Assembly: GCA_937872005.1 (NCBI GenBank)
Contig: CALMPQ010000321.1
Location: forward strand, 1-11,850
Direction: 5' to 3'
DNA: 11,850 bases
From: an uncultured Propioniciclava sp.
Lineage (GTDB): Bacteria; Actinomycetota; Actinomycetes; Propionibacteriales; Propionibacteriaceae
In this document: in pieces, positions 1 to 9,784 of the stretch
How the letters are laid out: every line of letters begins with the position of its first letter
Numbering within the stretch: position 1 is the first letter of the stretch
Notes under the pieces: generated by a model
What the model saw: the letters and a program-made list of their open reading frames with translations, nothing else
The model's database searches: none
What the model was told of the DNA's origin: nothing
Made by a program: the position numbers and the translations under genes

Positions 1-1
1 G

Positions 2-904
2 GACCCGAGCGGGCAGCCAGGGATGTTCCGGTGGTGGGACGGTTCGCAATGGACCCCGCAGCTCACCGCCAACCCCTACGCCGGTCCCCCGCAGGCCGAC
101 CCGATGCAGCCCTTCGCCGCACCGACCGGGCCCGGGCCGCTCCCGATGCAGGGGGCCACGTACGTGTCCTCCTACGACCAGGCCACCGACCAGGAGCAGC
201 GCTCCGGGCGCGGCCCCATTCTGGCGTTCGGCGCCGTGGCCCTGCTGCTCGTGGCCCTCGTCCTGGGCTCCCTGTACCTCCTCGGCGGCGGACGCCTGGG
301 CCCCCTGGGCGGCGAGCGCCCGGTCTCCAACCCCACGACCGACACGTGCCCACGCCAGTCGGTGCAGGTCTCCCCCACCCAGCACACCCACCCGCCGGGG
401 CGCGTGCAGGGCGGCAAGCTCTCCTACCCGCAGCTCGGTGACCCGTGGGGGCCCGTCCACAGCGAGAGCAGGGTGCCGTTCGGCCGCGACGTCTACGGCC
501 AGTCCGTGATGCTGGAGGAGAACTACGACGGCCGCGGCTCCAGCTGGGTGGCCTCGCTCGTCGTCGGCGAGCTCGTGGCCGGGGACGGCTTCTTCTCCCC
601 CGAGCAGGGCTCCGAGATCGTCACCCGCTGCGTGCTGGGACTGTTCTACGGGGACGCCGAGATCGAGCGGACCGATCGGGTCAACCAAGCCACGACCGTG
701 GGGGGCCGCGACGCCTGGCTGACCGAGATGCACCTCACCTTCGACATCCCCGGCCTGTCGGAGAAGGGCGAGACGGCGATCATCATGATCGTGGCCACCG
801 GCAGCGACTCGGCCAGCCTCTACTACGCCTCGATCCCGGACTCCCGGCCCGACCTGCTGGCGGTCGCCCGCCAGGTGCAGGGCCAGCTACGCGTCGAGCC
901 CTAG
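2..904 (+). CDS. DUF2510 domain membrane protein (5' end cut off)
   Basis: The reading frame is already open at the left edge, so the true start lies outside the window; 300 residues are visible. The first residues (DPSGQPG, then FRWWDGSQWT) match the DUF2510 motif, a short Trp-rich module at the N-terminus of many actinobacterial membrane proteins. A Pro/Ala/Gly/Gln-rich linker follows. A single hydrophobic segment at about visible residues 71-94 is next, then a roughly 200-residue C-terminal domain. With DUF2510 inside, the C-terminal domain would be extracytoplasmic. That domain has two cysteines (in DTCPRQ and TRCVLG) that could form a disulfide, and no catalytic motif I recognise. The gene converges on mtr and overlaps its 3' end by 18 bases. 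The ATG at 23 cannot be the real start because it would split the DUF2510 motif. Function unknown. Confidence 0.85.
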   Translation, partial: DPSGQPGMFRWWDGSQWTPQLTANPYAGPPQADPMQPFAAPTGPGPLPMQGATYVSSYDQATDQEQRSGRGPILAFGAVALLLVALVLGSLYLLGGGRLGPLGGERPVSNPTTDTCPRQSVQVSPTQHTHPPGRVQGGKLSYPQLGDPWGPVHSESRVPFGRDVYGQSVMLEENYDGRGSSWVASLVVGELVAGDGFFSPEQGSEIVTRCVLGLFYGDAEIERTDRVNQATTVGGRDAWLTEMHLTFDIPGLSEKGETAIIMIVATGSDSASLYYASIPDSRPDLLAVARQVQGQLRVEP

Positions 905-2278
905 CGACAGCAGGGCGTTCTCGACGACCTCGGTCAGGGCCGGGTGGATCCAGTACTGGCCCCGAGCCATCTCCAGCGCCGGCAGGTCGAACGCCATCGC
1001 CTGGATCACCGGCTGGATCAATGTGGACGCCTGCGGCCCGATGATGTGCCCGCCCAGCAGCAGCCCCGTCGCCCGGTCGGCCACCAGCTTGGCGCAGCTC
1101 GCCGTGTCCTCCATCGCCCAGCCGTAGGCGGTCGATGCGTACTCCTGCACGGCCACGGCGACATCGAAGCCGGAGGCCCGGGCCGCAGCCTCGGTCAGCC
1201 CCACCGACGCGACCTGCGGGTGCCCGAACACCGCGTGCGGGATCGCCTTGTGGCTCGCCGTCCTGGGGGCGTCGGGGTGCAGGAGGTTGTGCTGCACGAC
1301 GCGCGCCTCGTGGTTGGCGACGTGCTTCAGCATCCACGGCGAGCAGACGTCACCGAGCGCGTAAACGCCCTCGACCGAGGTGCGCTGGAAGGCATCCACC
1401 AGCACGAAGCCCGCCTCGTCGATCGCCACCCCTCCCGCGGCCACGTCGAGGCGGTCGCCGTTGGGGCGGCGTCCGGTCGCGACGAGCAGCAGGTCGCCCT
1501 CGACAACGAGCTCCTCGCCCCCGGCGCCGGTGGTGTGCACCCGGACGCCGTCGGCGTCCGCCTCCACCCGCCGGGTGGTGTGGCCGAGCAGCAGGTTGAC
1601 GTGGCGGCCCGCCTGCTCGGTGTAGCGGCGGGAGATCTCCTCGTCCTCGCGCCGCAGCAACCGGTCGCCACGCGCCACGACGGTCACCTGCGAGCCGAAC
1701 GCGCTGAACACGTGCGCGAACTCGGCTGCGATGAACCCGCCCCCCAGGATCACCAAGTGGCGCGGCACCTCGTCGATGCGCATCACCGTGTCGGAGTTGT
1801 GCACCCGGTGGGAGGCCCACGCAGCATCGAGCCCCTCGATCGACGCCGGCGACGTGCAGCGCGACCCGGCGGCGATCACGATGAGGGGCGCGGTGATGGT
1901 CTCCCCCGCGACCTCCAGCACCTTTTCGCCGACGAAGCGGGCGGTGTCGCGGTACAGCGTCACGTTGGACGCCTGCGCCCGCCACGCCTCCCCGCCCTCG
2001 GAGATCGGGTCGATGCGGCCGAAGATCCGGTCGCGCACGGTCGCCCAGTCGGCGCTCGGCTGTGGGGCCACCACGTCGACGAGCGCGGCGGCCTCGGGGG
2101 CGCGCAGTTGGTCGGCGGGCAGCACGAACATCTTGGTGGGGATGCACCCGTAGTTCAGGCACGTGCCGCCGAACCGGGCGCCGTCGTCGATGAGGGCGAC
2201 ATCCCAGTCGGCGAAGCGTTCGTCAACGATGGAGTTGCCCGAGCCGGTGCCGATGATGATCAGGTCGAAGCTGCGCAC
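887..2278 (-). CDS. mtr: Mycothione reductase
   Basis: This 463-residue flavoprotein disulfide reductase regenerates mycothiol from its disulfide with NADPH in the cytoplasm. The N-terminal FAD-binding motif is GTGSGNS (residues 10-16). The redox-active disulfide is in GTCLNYGCIPTK (Cys40 and Cys45). A second Rossmann motif (ILGGGFIAAEF) with nearby arginines fits NADPH binding. The C-terminal HPALTE supplies the His-Glu pair of the partner active site. The GTGSGNS start and the length separate it from dihydrolipoamide dehydrogenase and mercuric reductase. It starts with GTG, with GGGAG nine bases upstream. It lies 21 bases behind ccsB, so it is probably the last gene of the cytochrome c maturation operon. 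Its end overlaps the convergent DUF2510 gene by 18 bases and I see no terminator. Family assignment is strong; operon membership is inferred from spacing. Confidence 0.93.
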   Translation of the reverse strand: MRSFDLIIIGTGSGNSIVDERFADWDVALIDDGARFGGTCLNYGCIPTKMFVLPADQLRAPEAAALVDVVAPQPSADWATVRDRIFGRIDPISEGGEAWRAQASNVTLYRDTARFVGEKVLEVAGETITAPLIVIAAGSRCTSPASIEGLDAAWASHRVHNSDTVMRIDEVPRHLVILGGGFIAAEFAHVFSAFGSQVTVVARGDRLLRREDEEISRRYTEQAGRHVNLLLGHTTRRVEADADGVRVHTTGAGGEELVVEGDLLLVATGRRPNGDRLDVAAGGVAIDEAGFVLVDAFQRTSVEGVYALGDVCSPWMLKHVANHEARVVQHNLLHPDAPRTASHKAIPHAVFGHPQVASVGLTEAAARASGFDVAVAVQEYASTAYGWAMEDTASCAKLVADRATGLLLGGHIIGPQASTLIQPVIQAMAFDLPALEMARGQYWIHPALTEVVENALLSLGLDA

Positions 2279-2287
2279 CCGGCCAGT

Positions 2288-2292
2288 CTCCC
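2288..2292 (-). promoter_or_regulatory. Ribosome binding site of mtr
   Basis: GGGAG on the minus strand lies nine bases before the GTG start of mtr, in the 21-base gap behind ccsB. It supports the GTG at 2278 as the start. Confidence 0.5.
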
Positions 2293-2299
2293 AGATCGG

Positions 2300-3217
2300 T
2301 CAGATCCCCGCGTAGGAGTGCAGGCCGACCGTCAGGAGGTTGACGCCGATGAAGTTGAACCAGAAGGTCACCAGGCCGAGCACCGCCAGCCAAGCGGCTC
2401 GCGTGCCCTTCCAGCCGGCGGTCACCCGCGCGTGCAGGTAGGCCGCGTAGACCACCCAGGTCACCAGCGACCAGGTCTCCTTGGGGTCCCACCCCCAAAA
2501 GCGGCCCCACGCGTAGTCGGCCCACACCGCGCCGGCCAGGATCGTGAACGTCCACAGCGGGAACGCGAACCGGTGCACCCGGAACGAGAAGTCGTCCAGC
2601 GCCGCCGCCTTCGGCAGGCGGGCGAGGTAGCCGCCCACCTGGCCCCGGCGCTCGGCCCGATCGCGGATCAGGTACAGGATCGCTGCGATCGCCCCGACGT
2701 TGAAGGCCGCCCCCGCGATCGCCGCCGCCACGATGTGGATGATGAACCACACCGAGTGCAGCGCCGGCACCAGCGGCGCGATGGCCACGTAGAACACCGT
2801 CACGGCCAGGCCCTGGCCGACCGACAGCAGCAGGGTCACGGGCAGGCCCAGCCACGACCAGCCGCGACGCCACACGAGCACGAGGTAGAACACGGCCGCG
2901 AAGGCCAGCGAGCTGGTGATGAACTCGTACATGTTGCCCCAGGGCAACCGGTCGGCGGCCACACCGCGCAGCACCACACCGACGAGGTGCGACAGCGCGC
3001 CCACCACGGTCAGGGCCACGCCGATGCGACCGAACAGCGCAACCCGGTGCTCGCCCTCGGACGCCACCAGGTCGGGCCCGCCCGCCCCCACCAGCACCCG
3101 TTCGCGGTCGGCCAAGGGCTGCCGGGCCGACGCCCACTCGACCGCGTGGGCCATCATCGCGAGCAGGTAGATGACCGCTGAGGTCACCATCGGCAGGCTC
3201 GAGTACGCACCGGTCAC
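2300..3217 (-). CDS. ccsB: Cytochrome c biogenesis protein CcsB (heme transfer/ligation)
   Basis: This 305-residue polytopic membrane protein forms the System II cytochrome c synthetase with ResB. The complex brings heme to the outer face and attaches it to CXXCH motifs. The family's Trp-rich heme-handling motif is present as WGRFWGWD (residues 237-244), followed by PKETWSLVTW. The usual conserved histidines are visible at H154 and H161, and near the C-terminus at H300. The protein is almost entirely membrane segments with short loops. The length fits single-domain actinobacterial CcsB (also called CcsA). The GTG start overlaps the resB stop in a GTGA tetramer and has a strong AGGAGG site seven bases upstream. 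ResB and CcsB act as one complex, so coupled translation makes sense. Confidence is high. Confidence 0.95.
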   Translation of the reverse strand: MTGAYSSLPMVTSAVIYLLAMMAHAVEWASARQPLADRERVLVGAGGPDLVASEGEHRVALFGRIGVALTVVGALSHLVGVVLRGVAADRLPWGNMYEFITSSLAFAAVFYLVLVWRRGWSWLGLPVTLLLSVGQGLAVTVFYVAIAPLVPALHSVWFIIHIVAAAIAGAAFNVGAIAAILYLIRDRAERRGQVGGYLARLPKAAALDDFSFRVHRFAFPLWTFTILAGAVWADYAWGRFWGWDPKETWSLVTWVVYAAYLHARVTAGWKGTRAAWLAVLGLVTFWFNFIGVNLLTVGLHSYAGI

Positions 3218-4731
3218 GGGGCAACCTCCTGGGTCTGTTCCACGCCCACCAGTCCGGCGGACGCCGCGAGCTCGGCGACGTCATCGGCCAAGCCCACCGA
3301 TGATTCTGCCCGATCGAGGCCACCGGTCTCGACCCGGGCCCCCTCGGGCGTCTCCGTCACGCGTAGCCAGAGGCGGCGCGGGCGGATGTAGAGGCTCATC
3401 ATCATGCCCAGCACGGCCAGCAGCACCGAGCCGATCACCAGCCACAGGCCGGGCTCGTTCGAGACCTGCAGCTTCGTCCAGCGCCGCCAGTCGTCGAAGC
3501 TCAGGCTCGACCCGTCGGGCAGGTCGATGGCCTGCCCGGGCGCGATGCGGAACGTGACGACCTTGCCGTCGGCCGTCCTCATCTGCTCGAGGCCGTCCTT
3601 GGTGAGGGAGTAGACCGACTCGGGGCGTCCGGTCTCCTCCCGGGGGGCACCGGTCCAGACGTTGACGAACAGTTCGGGGGCCAGGGCGTCAGGGAACACC
3701 GAGTGCGGACCCTGTTCGTTCACCACCGCGGTGGGCAGGAAGAAACCCTCGAAGCCGAGGTAGTTCGGGCGGGCGTCGGGCGCCTTGATGACGCCGAGCG
3801 AGGTGAAGTTTCCGTCCTGCGGCAGGAACACGACCGGCCCTTGGTAGGCCACGTCGCCGTTCGGGTCGGTCACGGTGACGACCGGCGCGTAGCCGTGGCC
3901 GATGAGGTGCACCTGCGTGCCGTCGACGACCAGCGGGTGGTTGACCTCGATGCGCGCGTTCTCGCTCGCCCCGTCGGCATGGGCGATGCGCACGTCGGCC
4001 TCGAACACCCGGGCGGCGCCGCGCTGCACCTCGCCGGTCTCGAACTTCGCGGTGAACGTGTCGACCCAGATCGTGAACGGCTGCAGGTTGGCCGGCTTGA
4101 AGGCGCTGCCCGCGCTGAAGTCGTCGTACTGGGTGAGGTTGTTGCTGAACGCCTGCCCCTCGACGACGATCACCTCGCCCTTGTACGACCACAGGGTGTT
4201 CCAGGCGACCCCGACGAGCATCAGCGCAAAACTCAGGTGGAACAGGATGTTGCCGAACTCCCGCAGGTAGCCCCGCTCGGCGGCCACCGCGTCGCCCTCG
4301 CGGCGCACCCGGAACTTCTTCTGCTTCAGGACGCCCTCCGCCGCGGTCAGCGCCTCCTCGGCCGAGCGGTCGGTTGTCCCGGACATGCTGGCGGGAAGGC
4401 GGTCGAGGCGCTTGGGCGTCCGGGGCGGGGGCTGGCGCAGGGCCTTCGCATAGACCTGGATGCGCGGGACGATGCAGCCGATGAGCGACACCGTGAGCAG
4501 CAGGTAGACCGCCGCGAACCACGGCGAGCCGTAGACGTCGAACAGGCCGAGTGCCTCGTAGAGGTCGGCGACGGCCGGGTTGGCGAGCTTCCAGTCGTTG
4601 ACGCGGATCGGCGCGACCGGGCGCTGCGGCAGCAACGACCCGGGGATCGCGACCAGCGCGAGGGTGAGCAGCAACAGCAGCGCGGTGCGCATCGAGGTGA
4701 GCTGCACCCAGAAGAGTCGGAGGAACGCCAT
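3214..4731 (-). CDS. resB: Cytochrome c biogenesis protein ResB
   Basis: ResB is the membrane partner of CcsB in System II cytochrome c maturation and helps deliver heme and hold the apocytochrome. The product has 505 residues. Transmembrane segments are at about 16-35, 71-90 and 159-184. A large extracytoplasmic domain spans about 185-425, and a last transmembrane segment at 427-449 precedes a cytoplasmic tail rich in Ala, Glu and Asp. His165 in the third segment (NILFHLSFAL) is in the place of the family's membrane heme-ligand histidine. The ATG at 4731 was chosen because it gives a normal first transmembrane segment and overlaps the ccdA stop as TGATG. The same frame stays open far upstream through ccdA, but that part does not look like ResB. 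It is followed by ccsB with a GTGA overlap. Confidence 0.95.
   Translation of the reverse strand: MAFLRLFWVQLTSMRTALLLLLTLALVAIPGSLLPQRPVAPIRVNDWKLANPAVADLYEALGLFDVYGSPWFAAVYLLLTVSLIGCIVPRIQVYAKALRQPPPRTPKRLDRLPASMSGTTDRSAEEALTAAEGVLKQKKFRVRREGDAVAAERGYLREFGNILFHLSFALMLVGVAWNTLWSYKGEVIVVEGQAFSNNLTQYDDFSAGSAFKPANLQPFTIWVDTFTAKFETGEVQRGAARVFEADVRIAHADGASENARIEVNHPLVVDGTQVHLIGHGYAPVVTVTDPNGDVAYQGPVVFLPQDGNFTSLGVIKAPDARPNYLGFEGFFLPTAVVNEQGPHSVFPDALAPELFVNVWTGAPREETGRPESVYSLTKDGLEQMRTADGKVVTFRIAPGQAIDLPDGSSLSFDDWRRWTKLQVSNEPGLWLVIGSVLLAVLGMMMSLYIRPRRLWLRVTETPEGARVETGGLDRAESSVGLADDVAELAASAGLVGVEQTQEVAP
3225..3230 (-). promoter_or_regulatory. Strong ribosome binding site of ccsB
   Basis: A perfect AGGAGG (minus strand) lies inside the last codons of resB, with a seven-base spacer to the GTG of ccsB. 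It fixes the ccsB start. It is the strongest Shine-Dalgarno I found in the cytochrome c operon, where most other junctions have none. Confidence 0.75.
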
Positions 4732-5501
4732 CAGATCAACACCCCGTACGCCGAGACCCATTGCCGGATGACCGCCATGAGGTGGTCCCAGACCCCCGTG
4801 ACGAGCGCCAGACCCACGAGCACCATGACGCCGCCGCCGAGCTTCTGCAGCAGGCCCTGGTGGCGCTGCACCCAAGCCATGGCCCCGGCGAAGCGGTCGA
4901 AGGCCAGCCCGGCGATCAGGAACGGGACGCCGAGCCCCAGCGCGTAGGCCAGGGCGAGGACCGCCCCGCGCAGCGCGGTGCCCTCGTTGAGGGCGAGCGT
5001 GAGCACGACGGAGAGGGTCGGCCCGATGCACGGCGTCCAGCCCAGGCCGAACACGATGCCGAGCAGCGGCGCGGCGGCCAGCCCCACGGCGGGGGCGGTG
5101 CCCCCTCCCACCCGCCAGGTGCCCTGCCCGAAGCGGAACACCCCGGCGAACACGAGCCCGAGCACGATGGCGATGACGCCGATGACGATCGAGATCGGGC
5201 GGCTCCAGGTGAACAGCAGGCTGCCCAGTCCGCCGAACAGGGCGCCGGTCGAGACGAACACCAGCGCGAAGCCGGCGACGAACAGGCTGGTGCCGAGCAG
5301 CATCCGGCCGCGGTGGCCCGTGCCGGCCCGCACCTCGGACGCCGCCAGCCCGGTCGCGAAGCTCAGGTAGCCCGGCAGCAGCGGCAATACGCACGGGGAG
5401 AAGAAGGACACGAGCCCGGCGAGGACCGCCACGGGCACCGCGAGCAGCATCGAGCCGCCCGCGGCGGCCGCGAACCAGTCGCCGAGGTCGAGGGGTGTCA
5501 C
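4731..5501 (-). CDS. ccdA: Thiol-disulfide transporter CcdA
   Basis: This short DsbD-family membrane protein of 256 residues carries electrons from cytoplasmic thioredoxin to extracytoplasmic thiol carriers. The two redox cysteines sit in the expected membrane contexts: Cys37 in SFFSPCVLPLLPGY and Cys158 in GLGWTPCIGP. The hydrophobicity pattern is compatible with the usual six transmembrane segments, with internal pseudo-symmetry around the two Cys-Pro motifs. The GTG at 5501 overlaps the stop of the TlpA-like gene (GTGA) and has no clear Shine-Dalgarno, so translation probably depends on coupling. A longer upstream frame reads through the TlpA gene but is not CcdA-like. Its likely downstream partner is the TlpA-like lipoprotein encoded immediately upstream. 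Confidence 0.94.
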   Translation of the reverse strand: MTPLDLGDWFAAAAGGSMLLAVPVAVLAGLVSFFSPCVLPLLPGYLSFATGLAASEVRAGTGHRGRMLLGTSLFVAGFALVFVSTGALFGGLGSLLFTWSRPISIVIGVIAIVLGLVFAGVFRFGQGTWRVGGGTAPAVGLAAAPLLGIVFGLGWTPCIGPTLSVVLTLALNEGTALRGAVLALAYALGLGVPFLIAGLAFDRFAGAMAWVQRHQGLLQKLGGGVMVLVGLALVTGVWDHLMAVIRQWVSAYGVLI

Positions 5502-6061
5502 GTGCCGGCCGCCACGTCGTCCACGAGGTTGCGGAGGGTCGTCTCGGTGGTCTCCCCGAGCAGGCGGGCCGCGACGCGACCCTCGGCGTCCACGACGATG
5601 GTGGACGGGATGGCGCTGGGCGGCAGCTGGGTGCCGAACTTGAGCAGCTCGCGGCCGTCGGGGTCGAAGACTGACGGGAACGTCACGCCGAACGCGCGGG
5701 TGAACGCCTCCGCCGGTTCGGGCGTGAGGTCGCGGGTGTTGATGCCGACGAACTGCGCCTTGTCGGCGGTGGCCTGCGCGGCGGCTTCGAGCGCCGGGGC
5801 CTCCTTGCGGCAGGGGGCGCACCAGCTGCCCCACACGTTGTAGACGATGACCTTGCCGGTCAGGGACGCCGAGTCGAACGTCCCGCCGCCGAGCAACTCA
5901 CCGGTGACCTGCGGGGCGGGCTTGCGTTCGGCCACGGGCACGAGCGTGATCGAGCCGTCACCGCCGACGAAGCCACCCTCGGCGGTCGGCCCGGCGGCGC
6001 AGCCGGTCAGCAGTACCACGGACGCCGCGAGCGCGGCGAAGATTCGTCGCACCCGCCTCAC
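5498..6061 (-). CDS. TlpA/ResA-like thioredoxin-fold lipoprotein
   Basis: This 187-residue protein begins with a basic, hydrophobic signal peptide ending in a lipobox (LLTGC, Cys21), so it should be anchored to the outer face of the membrane. The thioredoxin-fold AhpC/TSA-Redoxin domain carries WCAPC with Cys81 and Cys84. In the System II context it would keep apocytochrome CXXCH thiols reduced, as ResA or CcsX does, taking electrons from CcdA encoded next to it. The GTG at 6061 was chosen because it overlaps the phosphatase stop as GTGA and leaves a complete signal peptide. A second in-frame GTG three codons later is possible and would not change the mature protein. Oxidoreductase identity is firm; the specific ResA-like role is inferred from the neighbours. 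Confidence 0.9.
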   Translation of the reverse strand: MRRVRRIFAALAASVVLLTGCAAGPTAEGGFVGGDGSITLVPVAERKPAPQVTGELLGGGTFDSASLTGKVIVYNVWGSWCAPCRKEAPALEAAAQATADKAQFVGINTRDLTPEPAEAFTRAFGVTFPSVFDPDGRELLKFGTQLPPSAIPSTIVVDAEGRVAARLLGETTETTLRNLVDDVAAGT

Positions 6062-6708
6062 ATCCCGGGCCGGAACATTTTCTGGTTGGTCGGGTACAGG
6101 TCGGCGCAGGGCTCGGCGTACTCGACCTTGACGACGCGGCCGTCGAGGTAGTGGAAGCTCGTCACCGACGCCAGTCGGCACTGCCGGTTGGCCGGGTTGT
6201 GGACGAAGCTGCGACCCTCGGCGTCCAGCCGCGCGATGTAGATGGGCAGCTGGTGGGCCACGACGAGTGCCTGACCGCCCTGGGGCACGGACGCCGCCAT
6301 GTCGCCCAGCGCGGCGCGCATGCGGGCGGCGATCTCCTTGTAGGGCTCGCCCCAACTCGGGCGCAGGGGGTTGCGGAAGTGCCACCAGTTCGCGGGGTTC
6401 AGCAGCTTCTGGTTGTAGCGGCCGAAGTTGCGGCCCTCGAAGATGTTCGCGGCCTCGATGACACGGGGCTCCTCGGTGATCGTCAGATCGGGGTGCCGGG
6501 CGGCGATCGGGGCCAGCGTTTCCTTGGCGCGTTGCAAGGGCGAGACGTACAGCCGGTCGAGCGGGGTGTCGGCGAAGTGCTCGCCCAGCCGCTCGGCCAT
6601 CTGCTGGCCCAGCTTGCTCAAGCCGTAGCCGGGGGCGCGGCCGTAGAGGATGTGGTCGGGGTTCTCGACCTGGCCGTGGCGGCAGACGTGGACGATCGTG
6701 GGCTGCAT
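6058..6708 (-). CDS. Histidine phosphatase family (phosphoglycerate mutase-like) protein
   Basis: The 216-residue product belongs to the histidine phosphatase superfamily. The phospho-acceptor motif is RHGQ (Arg10-His11), with supporting Arg60 in SPLQRAKET, acidic residues near 79-80 and the second catalytic histidine His152 in VVAHQLP. It is more likely a small-molecule phosphatase than a glycolytic mutase; the substrate cannot be read from sequence. The ATG at 6708 was chosen because it starts just before the first strand of the fold and has a -10-like hexamer six bases upstream. The same frame is open for 20 more codons upstream with no support. It is coupled to the TlpA-like gene by GTGA. 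From memory, a homologue sits at the same place ahead of the cytochrome c maturation genes in mycobacteria, suggesting an unexplained functional link. Confidence 0.9.
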   Translation of the reverse strand: MQPTIVHVCRHGQVENPDHILYGRAPGYGLSKLGQQMAERLGEHFADTPLDRLYVSPLQRAKETLAPIAARHPDLTITEEPRVIEAANIFEGRNFGRYNQKLLNPANWWHFRNPLRPSWGEPYKEIAARMRAALGDMAASVPQGGQALVVAHQLPIYIARLDAEGRSFVHNPANRQCRLASVTSFHYLDGRVVKVEYAEPCADLYPTNQKMFRPGM

Positions 6709-6714
6709 GGGCAC

Positions 6715-6720
6715 AGGATA
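6715..6720 (-). promoter_or_regulatory. Candidate -10 element for a leaderless histidine phosphatase mRNA
   Basis: TATCCT on the minus strand fits the actinobacterial TANNNT -10 pattern and ends six bases before the ATG at 6708. Transcription starting about there would make a leaderless message. No recognisable -35 box lies at the right distance and there is no Shine-Dalgarno. If real, it is the internal promoter of the cytochrome c maturation operon. Confidence 0.45.
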
Positions 6721-6725
6721 GGCGC

Positions 6726-6971
6726 TCAGCCGAGCGCGGCGGCGAAGCGTTCGGCGTCGAGGAACCACTGGGCGTGCTGGACGCCGTCGACGAACGTCAC
6801 CGGCACGTGGTCGGTGTACTGCGCGCGCAGGGCCGGATCGGCGTCAACGTCGACGGCCTGCCAGGGAACAGCGCGTTCCCGGCAGACCGTCTGGATGATG
6901 GCGATCGCGTCGTCGCACAGGTGGCAGCCCTGACGGGTCAGGACCACCACGCGGGTGTCCGGAAGCGTCAC
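6726..6971 (-). CDS. Glutaredoxin-like small thiol-redox protein
   Basis: This 81-residue cytosolic protein has a glutaredoxin/thioredoxin fold. It shows an N-terminal strand (VVVLTR), a CHLC active site (Cys16 and Cys19) and a cis-proline motif (VPVTFVDG). The CxxC with His-Leu between the cysteines and the short length fit the DUF836/glutaredoxin-like family rather than mycoredoxin or NrdH. There is no signal peptide. It starts with GTG, 13 bases after the bS22 stop, without a visible Shine-Dalgarno, so it probably depends on transcription and re-initiation from bS22. It ends 17 bases before the histidine phosphatase start. The electron donor is unknown; mycothiol or thioredoxin reductase are both possible. 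Confidence 0.85.
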   Translation of the reverse strand: MTLPDTRVVVLTRQGCHLCDDAIAIIQTVCRERAVPWQAVDVDADPALRAQYTDHVPVTFVDGVQHAQWFLDAERFAAALG

Positions 6972-6984
6972 GGGCGCCGGAAGC

Positions 6985-7086
6985 TCACTTGCCAGCGCGG
7001 CGGCGCTGGATGCGCGTCTTCTTCAGCAGCTTGCGGTGCTTCTTCTTGGCCATCCGCTTGCGACGCTTCTTGATGACAGAACCCAC
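6985..7086 (-). CDS. Small ribosomal subunit protein bS22 (AURKAIP1/COX24 domain)
   Basis: A 33-codon gene starting with GTG. The product begins [19 protein letters not shown] and ends RRRAGK, with about half its residues Lys or Arg. It matches the tiny actinobacterial protein seen in mycobacterial ribosome structures and named bS22, often annotated as AURKAIP1/COX24 domain-containing protein. It is expected to be buried in small-subunit rRNA. The call rests on the distinctive sequence, a good GAGGAG site eight bases before GTG, and its place next to proC, as in mycobacteria. It lies 102 bases behind proC and has its own candidate promoter. It is easily missed because of its size. Confidence 0.93.
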   Translation of the reverse strand: MGSVIKKRRKRMAKKKHRKLLKKTRIQRRRAGK

Positions 7087-7094
7087 GAGTGTGT

Positions 7095-7100
7095 CTCCTC
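7095..7100 (-). promoter_or_regulatory. Ribosome binding site of the bS22 gene
   Basis: GAGGAG on the minus strand, eight bases before the GTG at 7086. It supports the start of this 33-codon gene. Confidence 0.75.
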
Positions 7101-7188
7101 TTCACGCCCCCATACCTCGGAGGCGGGGAACTCTTGATGATGTGCGCGCCCACACGGGGGCCCGCAAGGACAGCATCCTACTACGGCG

Positions 7189-9780
<2,592 letters not shown>

Positions 9781-9784
<4 letters not shown>

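Noticed and set aside
23..904. ATG at 23 as the start of the DUF2510 gene
   Set aside because: It falls inside the DUF2510 motif and the frame is open to the left edge, so the gene starts outside the window.
944..3181. A 745-codon open frame on the plus strand across mtr and ccsB
   Set aside because: It is antisense to two well-supported genes, is rich in Arg, His, Gln, Asp and Pro with no domain pattern, and reflects the lack of stops opposite GC-rich codons.
3703..4947. A 414-codon plus-strand open frame across resB and ccdA
   Set aside because: It is a shadow of two strong minus-strand genes with low-complexity charged composition and no recognisable motif.
4732..5394. N-terminal extension of resB through the ccdA gene
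   Set aside because: The extension is out-of-frame translation of ccdA. The ATG at 4731 gives a normal ResB N-terminus and a TGATG overlap.
6062..6385. N-terminal extension of the TlpA-like protein
   Set aside because: It would bury the lipoprotein signal peptide. The extra residues are an Arg/Pro-rich shadow of the phosphatase gene.
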